Notes: generated from the sequence alone by a model not told the origin. Positions 11,470 to 20,112 are shown, counted from the stretch's first letter. The stretch is DNA of 64,000 bases from Priestia aryabhattai (GCF_023715685.1 NZ_JAMBOQ010000002.1:186001-250000), one strand, 5' to 3'. Numbers and translations: made by a program.

Positions 11470-11474
11470 TTCCT

Positions 11475-11506
11475 AAACACCTTCTCGAATGAGAAGGTGT
11501 TTTTTT
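11475..11506 (+). terminator. Intrinsic terminator of fabI
   Basis: 12-bp stem AAACACCTTCTC / GAGAAGGTGTTT, loop GAAT, then T-run. Confidence 0.92.
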
Positions 11507-11618
11507 GTACAAAGCTCAGAAATCTATCGTTTTCTCTATTAAAAATTATCAGTCAAAGGACAAGCATCCAAGCATTTTTTCTACAAATGAATAATGTATA
11601 AAGACACACAAAGAAAGG

Positions 11619-12155
11619 ATGATTACAATAAAAAAAGATGATAAATACTATGTAGAGAAATCTTATTCTTCTAAGAAACATCATCATTGTTCTGGCGCAC
11701 AAGGCAAGCAAGGAAATACAAGAGAATCAGCTTTTAAAGCTCTTAACCTAACAAATCAACCAGTATCAGCAGACACATTTGTAAAAGTTTTCTATCAGTT
11801 TAAACAATTTGATTTAGCCAATGAATATAACCCCATTACGTCTGTTTTTCGCCCTAAAAAAGATGGCGTATATTCCATTATTGCCACAATTGGATTTCTC
11901 CCTAACGATACGACTGTAGATTATAGAGCCCGCGTAGAAATTCGTGTGAATGGCACAACGGTTATCGCGATCGATAACGATTTCTTCGGCGGCAATACTG
12001 TATTTGTTAATGCGGTATCTGTATCTACTATTTATAATTTAGAAAAAGGAGATCAAGTCGAAGTCTTTGCACAAAGTAATGTTGACGGCACAATTGTCAC
12101 AACAGAAAATGTTTCACATTTCGAAGCAGCAAGATTTCCATCTCCTTCAGAATAA
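11619..12155 (+). CDS. C1q/TNF-like beta-sandwich protein, probably surface or spore associated
   Basis: About 178 residues. A charged N-terminus with K-K-H-H-H-C-S-G-A-Q-G-K-Q-G leads into a jelly-roll domain from about residue 38. P-K-K-D-G-V-Y-S-I-I-A-T-I-G-F and R-A-R-V-E-I-R-V-N-G-T-T-V are the classic C1q/TNF strand motifs, also found in the C-terminal domains of exosporium glycoproteins. There is no signal peptide, which fits a forespore or mother-cell product but does not prove it. The start is odd: GAAAGG abuts ATG 11619 with no spacing, while an ATA at 11628 has ideal spacing. Either a rare start is used or the start region has mutated. Confidence 0.7.
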   Translation: MITIKKDDKYYVEKSYSSKKHHHCSGAQGKQGNTRESAFKALNLTNQPVSADTFVKVFYQFKQFDLANEYNPITSVFRPKKDGVYSIIATIGFLPNDTTVDYRARVEIRVNGTTVIAIDNDFFGGNTVFVNAVSVSTIYNLEKGDQVEVFAQSNVDGTIVTTENVSHFEAARFPSPSE

Positions 12156-12510
12156 AAGGCTACATGCATCTTTTGTTATATAGAAGTCGAGCAAAACCAG
12201 TTCAATACAAGCAAGCAAAAGAAGCAGATTTCTTATAAGAAACCTGCTTCTTTTGCTTATGGTCATTTAAATGTTTCTTTTAGAGAGCATACCTTTTGAA
12301 AAAACAACGTTTACAGTTGAGTTAAAGCGCTTCGTTCCGTAAAAATAGCAAGTGTCGCTTTTTAATAAAGAAGATGAATGATTAAAAATAACAAGCTTTT
12401 ATAAATGCCAAGATGATACATAAGAAATCAAACGCCTATATTTTAAAAAAGATAAGCTCTAAATCAAAAAATGAACATATGATGTGGCAAAGAAAAGGAG
12501 TTGAAGAAAC
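12156..12510. other. Intergenic region, hairpin at 12213-12258
   Basis: About 355 bases without a gene. The only clear structure is an inverted repeat (AAGCAAAAGAAGCAG... / ...CTGCTTCTTTTGCTT, 12213-12258) that probably ends the C1q-like gene, although its T-run is short. The rest is AT-rich; I could not place a convincing promoter for the repeat protein that follows. Confidence 0.5.
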
Positions 12511-12828
12511 ATGCATCAAGGACAGCAACATTATATTCCATGGGAACAATGGCATCATCAGCATCCGCACGGCACGTGGAATCAATGGCATCAGCAACAT
12601 CCCCATGTACCTTGGGAGCAGTGGCACAAACAGTATCCGCACGGCACATGGAATCAATGGCATCAGCAACATCCATACACACCTTGGAATCAGTGGCATC
12701 AGCAGTATCCACACGGCACGTGGAATCAGTGGCACCAGCAACATCCATATGTGCCTTGGAATCAATGGCACCAGCAGCATCCACACAGTTCGTGGAATCA
12801 ATGGCATAACATTTATCATCAAGGCTAA
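12511..12828 (+). CDS. Trp/His/Gln-rich tandem-repeat protein (105 aa)
   Basis: AAAGGAG lies 11 bases before ATG 12511. After M-H-Q-G-Q-Q the protein is eight copies of a 12-residue unit [HY]-P-x-x-x-W-[NE]-Q-W-H-x-Q. Units of HPHGTWNQWHQQ type alternate with units carrying V-P or T-P before the first Trp, so the higher-order period is 24 residues (72 bases). There are 16 Trp, many His and Gln, no Cys and no Asp. There is no signal peptide or hydrophobic segment. I know no family with this repeat. Spore-coat, metal-binding or aggregating roles are conceivable but unsupported. Other frames over the repeat are also open, but only this one has a ribosome binding site and a clean repeat. Confidence 0.8.
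   Translation: MHQGQQHYIPWEQWHHQHPHGTWNQWHQQHPHVPWEQWHKQYPHGTWNQWHQQHPYTPWNQWHQQYPHGTWNQWHQQHPYVPWNQWHQQHPHSSWNQWHNIYHQG
12511..12828 (+). repeat. 36-base coding repeat array
   Basis: About eight imperfect 36-base units containing the core TGGAAYCARTGGCAYCAGCA encode the 12-residue repeat. Units are diverged mainly at silent positions and at the x-x-x tripeptide, indicating old expansion with selection on the peptide. Confidence 0.8.
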
Positions 12829-12845
12829 TCAGTTTTTCACCATAG

Positions 12846-12880
12846 AAGGTCCAGTTCTCCTCGGGGAATGGACCTTTTGT
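12846..12880 (+). terminator. Terminator of the repeat-protein gene
   Basis: Stem AAGGTCCA / TGGACCTT (12846-12853 with 12869-12876), an inner TTCTCC/GGGGAA helix, then TTTT. Confidence 0.8.
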
Positions 12881-13115
12881 GTGTAGACGGCGAATGGAGC
12901 AGCAATCTTATTTTTCAGCATGATATATTACACCCAATGGTTCATTAGAATGGCAAGCTTTGTTTCCTTTATAGGGGAGGGGATACATAAAATAAAGCAG
13001 GTTAAGGAGAAACATTTGCGATCTCTAAGCTGTATAAAATGCACTAGTTCGTAGTAAAGCATCCATATAGATAAGTAAAATTAAATATAGTTTCTCTGCT
13101 TGACAAGCGACTATA

Positions 13116-13323
13116 ATGGATCTTACATTTATTATCAAGCTTTTTCCTATTGGGTGGGTCATTTATTTCCGGTTTGGTCGGATCCGTCATTAATTATCCG
13201 ATGCTGTTATATATTCCTTCATTAGTAGGAGTAGGAGCATTAACGGCTCATCAAGTCTCAGGTGCAGGAGCTATTCAAGTATTCTTTGCAACAATCAGCG
13301 GCGTATGGGCGTATCAAATATAA
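13116..13323 (+). pseudogene. Remnant of a TauE/SafE-family permease
   Basis: From ATG 13116 the frame reads [10 protein letters not shown] and then stops after 25 codons. The next frame over continues with [20 protein letters not shown] and [15 protein letters not shown], ending at TAA 13321. These match the N-terminal quarter of TauE/SafE (sulfite-exporter-like) permeases, where I would expect an I-G-G after the V-G that is absent here. So there is at least one frame change near 13145-13160, a probable small deletion and a premature stop: about 65 of roughly 270 codons remain. No ribosome binding site is evident. Confidence 0.75.
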
Positions 13324-13352
13324 GAAAGCTATGGGTTCCCATAGCTTTCTTA
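13321..13352. terminator. Bidirectional hairpin
   Basis: Perfect 15-bp stem TAAGAAAGCTATGGG / CCCATAGCTTTCTTA with a 2-base loop, between the TauE remnant and the convergent DUF2812 gene. T-runs are weak on both sides. Confidence 0.6.
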
Positions 13353-13432
13353 TATTACTTCATCACTTTCCACAAACGTTTCAAGCGCAGGATGAAATTC
13401 TTTTTGAAAGTTGTTAGACGGAAGATCGATTT

Positions 13433-13972
13433 TTAAATGTTACCAAGTTTTTTTAGCTTACGCTGATACGCAAAGTAAGGAAGTCCTGGAAATACTAGAA
13501 GTACCGTTGAAATTATCAATAAAATATCGCTTATCGTACCTACTGCTTCAGGAAACCAGCCGTACAAGCTCATAACGTCAAAAAGCAGAAGAAACACCAT
13601 GACGGCGAGAATAGATAGGGCTGCTTTGCCTACCGAATGCTTTTCTCTTTTGTATCTGTCAATAACGGTTTCTACATCGGAATAGATAGGTTTTGTTCCC
13701 TCGGGTGCGCTGAAAATATGCATGGCATGGCCTGCTGAACAAACGTGCTGCCATCCAGCTTCTTGAAAAAGCATAAAATATTCATCATCTGCATTTTCCT
13801 GAAAATCCAGTGAATATTGAAGATCTTGAGGCGTTCCTTTTTTTAATGTATACCCTAAAAACGCAAAACGGTCTAAAAGCCATCCTTTTTTAGCGTAGTC
13901 GCTAAGCTTTTGTAAATCTTCTTTCTCTGCAAAGGCAGTCCCACCACTCATTATGTATTTTTTCTTTTTCAT
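13433..13972 (-). CDS. DUF2812 membrane protein, partner of PadR regulator
   Basis: 179 residues. The N-terminal half carries the DUF2812 pattern L-S-D-Y-A-K-K-G-W-L-L-D-R-F-A-F-L-G-Y-x-L-x-K-G, then E-A-G-W-Q-H-V and I-F-S-A-P-E-G-T-K-P-I-Y-S-D. Two membrane helices follow at about 115-135 and 145-165. Genes of this type are regularly found directly behind a PadR regulator, as here: its ATG begins immediately after the PadR stop, with GGAGG inside the end of padR. Function is unknown; regulation of envelope stress or of a transporter is possible. Confidence 0.8.
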   Translation of the reverse strand: MKKKKYIMSGGTAFAEKEDLQKLSDYAKKGWLLDRFAFLGYTLKKGTPQDLQYSLDFQENADDEYFMLFQEAGWQHVCSAGHAMHIFSAPEGTKPIYSDVETVIDRYKREKHSVGKAALSILAVMVFLLLFDVMSLYGWFPEAVGTISDILLIISTVLLVFPGLPYFAYQRKLKKLGNI

Positions 13973-14299
13973 TTATAAACCTCCTAAAATATCTTCAGCG
14001 TGTTTAATCATTTCTTTACGGCGCTGAATTTCTTTTTTTAAAAACTGAATTCCTTTTTCCGTTGCAACATACGTTTTTTTTTTGTCTTTGCTTTCGCCAA
14101 AAAGCGTAATTAATTCAGCTGCAAGAAGCTTTTTAATCGTGGTGTACATAGATGCAGGCCCAATAGAAAACTGTTGATTGGTCATATCTTCAATGGTTTT
14201 CATAATAAGATACCCGTGTTTTGCCTCTACAAGAGATAATAAGATGTAGTAGGACGTATCAGTAAGTTCCCCCATCTCTAATGAATCGTTCCGCGGCAT
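13973..14299 (-). CDS. PadR-family transcriptional regulator
   Basis: About 108 residues with the PadR winged helix: Y-Y-I-L-L-S-L-V-E-A-K-H-G-Y-L-I-M-K and G-P-A-S-M-Y-T-T-I-K-K-L-L-A-A-E-L-I, then a short dimerisation helix. The ATG at 14299 is spaced six bases from GGAGG; the TTG at 14305 of the longer frame abuts it. It forms an operon with the DUF2812 gene. The promoter region holds several copies of TATCATTAAA/TTTAATGATA and ATCGTT half-sites, which suggests autoregulation. Confidence 0.88.
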   Translation of the reverse strand: MPRNDSLEMGELTDTSYYILLSLVEAKHGYLIMKTIEDMTNQQFSIGPASMYTTIKKLLAAELITLFGESKDKKKTYVATEKGIQFLKKEIQRRKEMIKHAEDILGGL

Positions 14300-14311
14300 A
14301 TTCAACCTCCT

Positions 14312-14365
14312 TATATCATTAAACGATATATCGTTAATTAATATATATCATTTAATGATATAAGT
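14312..14365. promoter_or_regulatory. Cluster of inverted half-sites upstream of padR
   Basis: TATATCATT at the left end and AATGATATA at the right end are inverted, and between them lie ACGATATATCGT (perfect palindrome) and TAATTAATATATATCA. PadR proteins typically bind ATAT/ATGT-rich dyads, so this is the likely operator region. Confidence 0.6.
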
Positions 14366-14833
14366 AGTCAATAAAAAATGTTAAATTTTAGAATTGAGAT
14401 TACGTCATGAAACTACTTAAAGAGTATAAAAGGGAAGGATTTTATAGAATAGTTTAGTGAGATAAATATATTTGTATAAAAAATTAAGAATTTGTAGAAT
14501 TTATTGTTTATTTATTTGATTTTTATGTTATCCTTTTTAACATACATCAAATACAAGGCCATAATTATCGTACGACCTTTGATTTGTATTACAAATAGTG
14601 AATGAGAAAAATATGTACAGAAAGGAGAAAATGACATAAAGAAGAAATGAAGAGTCAGAGAGCAGGAGCTAGTTGTCTGTTAAAAAGGCACCTTGCGGGA
14701 GGGGGGGAACTGCCTGATCTCATAGAGAAAAGCATCCGCTCCGATTTTTCTGACTATTCACATAATTTCTTTTAGCATTGAAAGATTGAGTCTCCATAAA
14801 AAAGTTTAAAATCTAAAAAAGGAATGATTATCA
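14366..14833 (+). other. Long leader of the aminotransferase gene, possibly structured
   Basis: About 470 bases without a long gene. From 14640 to 14770 several segments can pair: GAAAT (14644-14648) with ATTTC (14765-14769), GTCAGA (14654-14659) with TCTGAC (14749-14754), and GAGAGCAGG (14658-14666) with CCTGATCTC (14713-14721, one mismatch). A G-rich stretch GGGAGGGGGGG lies between. The same bases hold a 42-codon frame (14647-14775), without a well-placed ribosome binding site. I could not match it to T-box, SAM, lysine or THF riboswitch consensus. Confidence 0.4.
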
Positions 14834-16036
14834 ATGAAAGATAAATTTGCCCAACGAGCTAGTCTTGTAAAATCCTCTGAAACTCGCGAAATTTTAAAAG
14901 TAACGGAACGACCAGAAGTCATTTCGTTTGCAGGAGGACTTCCAGCGCCGGAATTATTTCCTGTTGAAGCAATGAATGATGCGTGCCGCGCTGTATTAAA
15001 TGAAGATGGAGCCGCTTCGCTTCAATACAGTACAACAGAAGGGTACATTCCTTTAAGAGAAGCAATCTCTAAACGAATGCAGCATATCGGCATCGAATCC
15101 ACTGTTCCTAACATCTTGATTACTTCCGGATCTCAGCAGGCAATCGACCTTACGGGAAGACTGTTTCTTAATGAGGGAGACGTTGTAATCTGTGAAAGCC
15201 CAACGTACCTAGCAGCCATTAACGTATTCAAATCTTACAATGCGACTTTTGTAGAAGTAGACATGGACGAAGACGGAATGATCATGGAGGAGTTAGAGAA
15301 AAAGCTTCAAGAAAATCCCCATGCTAAATTCATCTATACGATTCCAGATTTTCAAAACCCTACAGGCCGCACATTAACGCGAGAAAGACGTCAACGAATG
15401 ATTGAGCTTGCGAACGCCTACGATGTGCTGATTGTAGAAGATAATCCATACGGAGGCGTACGATTTGCAGGAGAAATGCTGCCGCCGGTTAAACATTTTG
15501 ATACAGAAGGCAGAGTTATTTACATCAGCACATTCTCTAAAATTTTTGCACCAGGTCTTCGAATCGGCTGGGTGTGTGCGGATGAATCCTTCATTGATAA
15601 GTACGTGGCGTTTAAGCAAGTGGCTGATTTACATACGGACAGCTTTGCTCAGCGCGTAACGGCTAAGTACATGGAGCTTTATGATATCGAAGAGCACATT
15701 CAAAAAATTAAAGCCGTATACAAAGAGCGATGTACACAAATGTTATCGTGCATCGAAGAATTTTTCCCGGAAAATTTGTCTTACAGTAAGCCAGAAGGCG
15801 GATTGTTTATTTGGGTAGAGCTGCCTGAAGGAATCGATTCAGCACATATCTTTTCAGAATGTCTAAAAAATAACGTAGCCTGTGTGCCTGGAACGCCATT
15901 CTTTCCGAACGGCACAAGAAACAATGCGCTGCGCTTGAATTATTCTAATATGTCTACTGAACAAATCATTGAAGGCATGAAGCGTATGGGAGAGGTATTG
16001 CATCGTGAACTGGCAAGAGAAACGACTGTTTTATAA
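14834..16036 (+). CDS. PLP-dependent class I/II aminotransferase
   Basis: A 400-residue fold-type I aminotransferase resembling the 2-aminoadipate / MocR-type catalytic domain but without the DNA-binding part. Visible motifs: F-A-G-G-L-P-A-P-E-L-F-P near the N-terminus, S-G-S-Q-Q-A-I-D-L for phosphate binding, P-D-F-Q-N-P-T-G-R for the cofactor ring, and the Schiff-base lysine in S-T-F-S-K-I-F-A-P-G-L-R-I-G-W. Likely substrates are bulky or branched amino acids; exact specificity is not readable. AAAAGGAATGA precedes the ATG. A hydrolase gene follows after five bases. The unusually long leader suggests regulation. Confidence 0.88.
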   Translation: MKDKFAQRASLVKSSETREILKVTERPEVISFAGGLPAPELFPVEAMNDACRAVLNEDGAASLQYSTTEGYIPLREAISKRMQHIGIESTVPNILITSGSQQAIDLTGRLFLNEGDVVICESPTYLAAINVFKSYNATFVEVDMDEDGMIMEELEKKLQENPHAKFIYTIPDFQNPTGRTLTRERRQRMIELANAYDVLIVEDNPYGGVRFAGEMLPPVKHFDTEGRVIYISTFSKIFAPGLRIGWVCADESFIDKYVAFKQVADLHTDSFAQRVTAKYMELYDIEEHIQKIKAVYKERCTQMLSCIEEFFPENLSYSKPEGGLFIWVELPEGIDSAHIFSECLKNNVACVPGTPFFPNGTRNNALRLNYSNMSTEQIIEGMKRMGEVLHRELARETTVL

Positions 16037-16041
16037 AAGGC

Positions 16042-16644
16042 ATGGAAAAACCAAATAAAGCGATTTTATTAATTCATGAAATATACGGTGTGAACGACCA
16101 TATGAAGTTTATGAAACAGAAATTGTCTAAGTTAGAGGCAGATATTATCTGCCCTAACTTATTATCTAAAGACATTCCTTATAGCTATGAAGAAGAAGCA
16201 ATTGCTTATCAAAACTTTGTTCAAAACATTGGTATGGATGAGGGTTCAAGACAAATTAATAACATGTTAATTCAACTAAAACAAGAATATAAAAGAGTAG
16301 GGATCATGGGATTCAGTGTAGGAGCCACAATATCGTGGCTATGCAGTGAAAACAATTTGTGTGACTTTGTGATTGGCTGTTACGGATCGCGTATTAGGGA
16401 TTATATAAATAGACATCCCGTTTGTCCGACTCTTCTTATTTTTCCTACTGAAGAGCAAACGTTTGATGTAGACTGTTTAATAAACTCATTAAAGCAAAAA
16501 AGAGAGCCGCTTTTGGAAATTAAAAAGTTTCATGGATTTCATGGTTTTATCAATCCTTTTTCACAAACCTTTAATAAAGAATCAGCGGACCAAGCCTTAC
16601 AAACAATAAGTGATTTTCTCGAAAAACACTTAGCTGATCACTAG
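16042..16644 (+). CDS. Dienelactone-hydrolase-like alpha/beta hydrolase
   Basis: 200 residues with H-E-I-Y-G-V-N at the N-terminus (oxyanion and charge-relay residue of the family), the nucleophile elbow G-F-S-V-G (Ser in place of the Cys of classical dienelactone hydrolase), and C-terminal F-H-G-F-H-G-F carrying the catalytic histidine. Starts five bases after the aminotransferase stop with AAAAGG just before it, so translation is probably coupled. The substrate is unknown. Confidence 0.8.
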   Translation: MEKPNKAILLIHEIYGVNDHMKFMKQKLSKLEADIICPNLLSKDIPYSYEEEAIAYQNFVQNIGMDEGSRQINNMLIQLKQEYKRVGIMGFSVGATISWLCSENNLCDFVIGCYGSRIRDYINRHPVCPTLLIFPTEEQTFDVDCLINSLKQKREPLLEIKKFHGFHGFINPFSQTFNKESADQALQTISDFLEKHLADH

Positions 16645-16687
16645 CTATATATGCTGAAAGTGATCCCTTACAATAATCAGAAACTGA

Positions 16688-16742
16688 CCCTTTTTCGATA
16701 CGTATACATGTATTAACATTTCCTTTAGACGTATCGAAAAGG
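16688..16742. promoter_or_regulatory. Inverted repeat overlapping the ribosome binding site of the acetyltransferase gene
   Basis: CTTTTTCGATACG (16690-16702) and CGTATCGAAAAGG (16730-16742) pair over at least 11 bases. The right arm includes the AAAAGG that begins the AAGGAG ribosome binding site. As RNA it would hide part of that site; as DNA it could be an operator. Confidence 0.5.
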
Positions 16743-16751
16743 AGCGAGGTT

Positions 16752-17366
16752 ATGCTAAAGTCAGTTGAACTTGTAGGAACAACAGTAAAGCTAGTACCAC
16801 TTGAAAAAATGCATGAACAAGGATTATATGAAGCTGCAAAACCGAAAGAAATTTGGGAGCACCTCCCTGTCAAAGTTCATAGTCTAAGTGATATTGAACA
16901 GCTGATAGAAAGTGCTTTAACAGCCAAGCAAGAAGGAAAAGAGCTGCCTTTTGCTGTATTTGATGTAGAATCAAATTCGATTATAGGAAGCACGAGATTT
17001 TTAGATATATCACTTCCCAACAAAAGCTTAGAAATAGGGTGGACGTGGTATCATCCATCCGTTTGGCGCACGCGAGTCAATACGGAGTGTAAGTATTTAT
17101 TATTAAAATACTGTTTTGAAGAGCTGAAGTTTCACCGCGTTCAATTTAAAACGGATGTAAGAAACAAACGGTCCAGAGCTGCTATTAAACGCTTGGGTGC
17201 CACTCAAGAAGGCATCAGCAGAAAACATATGGTTCTATCTGACGGATACGTACGAGATTCGGTTATATTTAGTATAATTGATGACGAATGGCCGTTTGTA
17301 AATAAACGATTAGAAGGTTTTTTGCTCGTAGCCAGTGAGGCGAACAAAGCGAATGTAAGCAATTAA
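16752..17366 (+). CDS. RimJ/RimL-type GNAT acetyltransferase
   Basis: 204 residues with the features of the ribosomal-protein-type GNAT subfamily: V-E-L-V-G-T-T-V-K-L-V-P-L at the start, I-I-G-S-T-R-F-L-D, W-T-W-Y-H-P-S-V-W-R-T-R-V-N-T-E (acetyl-CoA site) and V-R-N-K-R-S-R-A-A-I-K-R-L-G-A. Preceded by AAGGAGCGAGG that overlaps an inverted repeat. The protein substrate or drug substrate is unknown. Confidence 0.85.
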   Translation: MLKSVELVGTTVKLVPLEKMHEQGLYEAAKPKEIWEHLPVKVHSLSDIEQLIESALTAKQEGKELPFAVFDVESNSIIGSTRFLDISLPNKSLEIGWTWYHPSVWRTRVNTECKYLLLKYCFEELKFHRVQFKTDVRNKRSRAAIKRLGATQEGISRKHMVLSDGYVRDSVIFSIIDDEWPFVNKRLEGFLLVASEANKANVSN

Positions 17367-17373
17367 TTGCATT

Positions 17374-17417
17374 TAACGATAAAAGGCACAAGCTACAGCT
17401 TGTGCCTTTTATCGTTA
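17374..17417. terminator. Bidirectional terminator containing the bceB stop codon
   Basis: Perfect 21-bp stem (17374-17394 with 17397-17417) with only AC in the loop, rich in AAAAGGCACAAGCT. The last bases of the right arm are the stop codon of the convergent permease gene. Confidence 0.9.
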
Positions 17418-19361
17418 AAGAGCTTCTTTAATAATTTTTTTATAGTAAAGAACGGATAAAATACCAAAGATAGAGTACAGAGCAGTATAGACAATCATCA
17501 CGATGATCATAGGCATCCAAAGTTCAGTTCCAAACAAGAACCAGCCGGATTGCACGGCGAAATAACTGTGAAGCAAGCCTATGACTAACGGAATACCGAA
17601 GTTAAAGACTTGTTTTATTTTAATTCCTTTTAGTAAGTCATTTTCGGTAAAGCCGAGTTTTCTAAGAATCGTATAGTTTGGCTTTTCATCTTCACTTTCG
17701 TCCATTTGTTTAAAATAAAGAATGCAGCCTGATGTGATTAAAAATGCTAGTCCTAGAAAACCAACAATGAACATGATTAGACCCATATTTTGTTTTTGGC
17801 TTACTGTCATTTCTATACGCGAGTCATTTAAACTATTATCGCTAAACTTCATTTCTCCGAAAAGCTGATTTGCTTTTGCTAAGTCATCTTCTTTTGATAT
17901 GTCTATTCCAGTATAGACAGAAGATTCTTTTTGAATAGAAGGATCCGCATCCTTTTTAAGCTCATTAAATACGTGATCATCTACAATCGCAGTAGGCAAA
18001 CCGCCGCCTGTAAAATAAATAGATAGGAGAAACTTTCGATTTAATCCTACATACTTTTGCTGAATTACTTTTTGTTTTCCTTTTAACTCAATACGCCCTG
18101 AATCTTTAAATGCCATTGTCTTTTGAAGCATATTATTATAGCCGGTAAACAAAGTTTCGTTTTGAGCTAGGTTTACGCCATTAACTGATTTTTCACTGAT
18201 CACCGGAATTGTCATAGCGGACGAGTCCACCATGGGACTTTCCAAATCATTTTCTAAGATGTTTTTTACGTTTGCTTCTACTTGGACGACGTCGATCTTT
18301 TTTTCCGTATACGTTATTTTCTTTCTATCCAGCGCGGCTTTAAAAGAAGCAGCGTCTTTTGGATTATTGATAGCAAAATCGTTAGGTACATAATCTCCAG
18401 CCGACTTTTCAGCAGAGTAATAGGAAATGTAGCTCAAGCACAAAAAACCAATGGCAAGAGCGGATACGGTTGTAATAACCGTTAGTAATAACGCGTTCGA
18501 TTTCATTCGAAACATAATTGAAGAAAGAGATAATACGTCGTTAATCGTCAAATAGCCATTTTTGCTTTTCCGCATGAGATTTAATAAAAAACGAACGGAG
18601 CCTTTGTAAAATAAGTAGGTCCCTATAATGACTGAAGCTAAAATAGATACCATTGCGATTGCTAAAGCATTCATGCTGGTAAAAGAGCCGTCAAATAATT
18701 TGGCGGAAATGTAATAGCCTGAAGCGATAAAGGTAATGCCGAGAATCCCAATAATAATTTCAGCTATACTGATTTTTTTCGTTTTTCCTTCTGTTGATGA
18801 CGTGACTCGGAATAAAGCCAAAATGGTCTGTCTTTTAATAAAAAGATAGTTCATCGTCATAATAAGCAAATAGATAACGCCGAACACGATAAGCGTTTGA
18901 ATAAGAGCTTCTTCAGAAAAATGAAGCTTGGCAATGCCTTTTGTATCGGTGATTTTAAACAAAATCATAATGACGGCTTTTGAAAACGAAAACCCAATTA
19001 AAATCCCGACAATCAGTGAGCCAAAATACAGCATAAAATTTTCAGCCGTCAAAATACGGAAAATTCTTGTTTTAGTCATGCCAATTAGCTGAAATAAGCC
19101 AATTTCTTTACTGCGCCGTTTAATAAAAATTGAGTTTGCATATAAAAGAAAGATAGAAACAATGGCTACAAGTAAAACAGAAGCAGCTTTAACGCCTGCG
19201 CCTCCTTTAATAGAACCTTTGGCTTCATCAAGAGCAGGATCATACTGAAGCGTTACAAAGGCAAAATATAAAGCCGCGCTGAACACTAGTGCAAAAACGT
19301 ATAAATAATAGTTTTTTAAATTCTTTTTTAAGTTGCGAAAAATCAGCTGATTAATGTTCAT
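17415..19361 (-). CDS. bceB: BceB-type ABC transporter permease
   Basis: 648 residues, ten predicted membrane helices and a large extracellular domain between helices 7 and 8 (about residues 310-520), the hallmark of BceB permeases. FtsX-like segments such as [18 protein letters not shown] lie at the N-terminus. With BceA it removes antimicrobial peptides (bacitracin-like) from their lipid targets and also acts as the sensor for the kinase. It overlaps bceA by 11 bases, so the two are translationally coupled. Assignment to Bce rather than Psd or Yxd is based on length and layout only; peptide specificity is unknown. Confidence 0.88.
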   Translation of the reverse strand: MNINQLIFRNLKKNLKNYYLYVFALVFSAALYFAFVTLQYDPALDEAKGSIKGGAGVKAASVLLVAIVSIFLLYANSIFIKRRSKEIGLFQLIGMTKTRIFRILTAENFMLYFGSLIVGILIGFSFSKAVIMILFKITDTKGIAKLHFSEEALIQTLIVFGVIYLLIMTMNYLFIKRQTILALFRVTSSTEGKTKKISIAEIIIGILGITFIASGYYISAKLFDGSFTSMNALAIAMVSILASVIIGTYLFYKGSVRFLLNLMRKSKNGYLTINDVLSLSSIMFRMKSNALLLTVITTVSALAIGFLCLSYISYYSAEKSAGDYVPNDFAINNPKDAASFKAALDRKKITYTEKKIDVVQVEANVKNILENDLESPMVDSSAMTIPVISEKSVNGVNLAQNETLFTGYNNMLQKTMAFKDSGRIELKGKQKVIQQKYVGLNRKFLLSIYFTGGGLPTAIVDDHVFNELKKDADPSIQKESSVYTGIDISKEDDLAKANQLFGEMKFSDNSLNDSRIEMTVSQKQNMGLIMFIVGFLGLAFLITSGCILYFKQMDESEDEKPNYTILRKLGFTENDLLKGIKIKQVFNFGIPLVIGLLHSYFAVQSGWFLFGTELWMPMIIVMIVYTALYSIFGILSVLYYKKIIKEAL

Positions 19362-20112
19362 GCTGAACTCCGCCTAGCACGCCTTGGGTTTTCATAATAT
19401 CTTCAAAAAAGTCTTTTCGCGTTTGGTCGCCTTTGTACAGCTGCGTATAAATTTGTCCATCTTTTATAAAAATGACTTTGCTGCAATAGCTGGCTGCAAC
19501 TGGGTCATGCGTTACCATAACAATGCTTGCGTTTCTTTTATCATTAAGTTCAGTCAGTTTATGTAATAAATCACTTGCGGCTTTTGAGTCGAGAGCACCG
19601 GTTGGTTCATCAGCAAAAATCATGCTTGGCTCATGAATAAAGGCTCTGGCAGCGGAAGTACGCTGTTTTTGTCCGCCAGAAATTTCACTTGGATATTTGT
19701 CTTTCAGCTCATAGATGCCAAGCTGTTTGGCTAGCGTGTCAAATTTCTTATGAGCTACTGCTGAAGGAGTTTTCGCAACAGAAAGAGGCAAGAGAATATT
19801 TTCTTTTACTGTAAGCGTGTCGAGTAAGTTATAGTCTTGAAAGATAAAGCCCAAATGTGTTTTTCGGAAGTTCGCTAATTGCTTTTCTTTCATTCTGCTA
19901 ATTTCATTTCCTTCGATTTTGATGATTCCGCCGTTGATTTTATCAATCGAGGAAAGGACGTTAAGAAGCGTCGTTTTACCTGAGCCTGAAGCGCCCATAA
20001 TTCCTACAAATTCTCCTTTCATAATGGTAATATCTACGCCTTTTAATACTTCTTGTCTATTAAATTTATTTCCATAGCTTTTATGAATATTAGTAGCTTC
20101 TAATATGTTCAT
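19351..20112 (-). CDS. bceA: BceA-type ABC transporter ATP-binding protein
   Basis: 253 residues, the normal BceA length. Walker [11 protein letters not shown]-loop F-Q-D-Y-N-L-L, signature S-G-G-Q-K-Q-R and Walker [14 protein letters not shown] are all present. It drives the BceB permease. AAAGGAG precedes its ATG. It is preceded by its own response-regulator-type operator and -10 box, separate from the upstream regulator genes, as in other Bce modules where the transporter genes form an inducible unit. Confidence 0.92.
   Translation of the reverse strand: MNILEATNIHKSYGNKFNRQEVLKGVDITIMKGEFVGIMGASGSGKTTLLNVLSSIDKINGGIIKIEGNEISRMKEKQLANFRKTHLGFIFQDYNLLDTLTVKENILLPLSVAKTPSAVAHKKFDTLAKQLGIYELKDKYPSEISGGQKQRTSAARAFIHEPSMIFADEPTGALDSKAASDLLHKLTELNDKRNASIVMVTHDPVAASYCSKVIFIKDGQIYTQLYKGDQTRKDFFEDIMKTQGVLGGVQHEH

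Noticed and set aside
12413..12886. Alternative open frames on both strands over the WNQWHQQ repeat
   Set aside because: They stay open only because the repeat period is a multiple of three; none has a ribosome binding site.
13354..13432. Short minus-strand frame ending E-T-F-V-E-S-D-E-V-I behind the DUF2812 gene
   Set aside because: Only 29 codons after a stop, no start codon or ribosome binding site; could be a gene fragment, but the evidence is too thin.
14640..14770. Known riboswitch (SAM-I, T-box, lysine, THF) before the aminotransferase gene
   Set aside because: GCATCCGCTCC resembles the 3' end of THF riboswitches, but the matching GGGATG loop is missing; no T-box sequence or S-box core is present.
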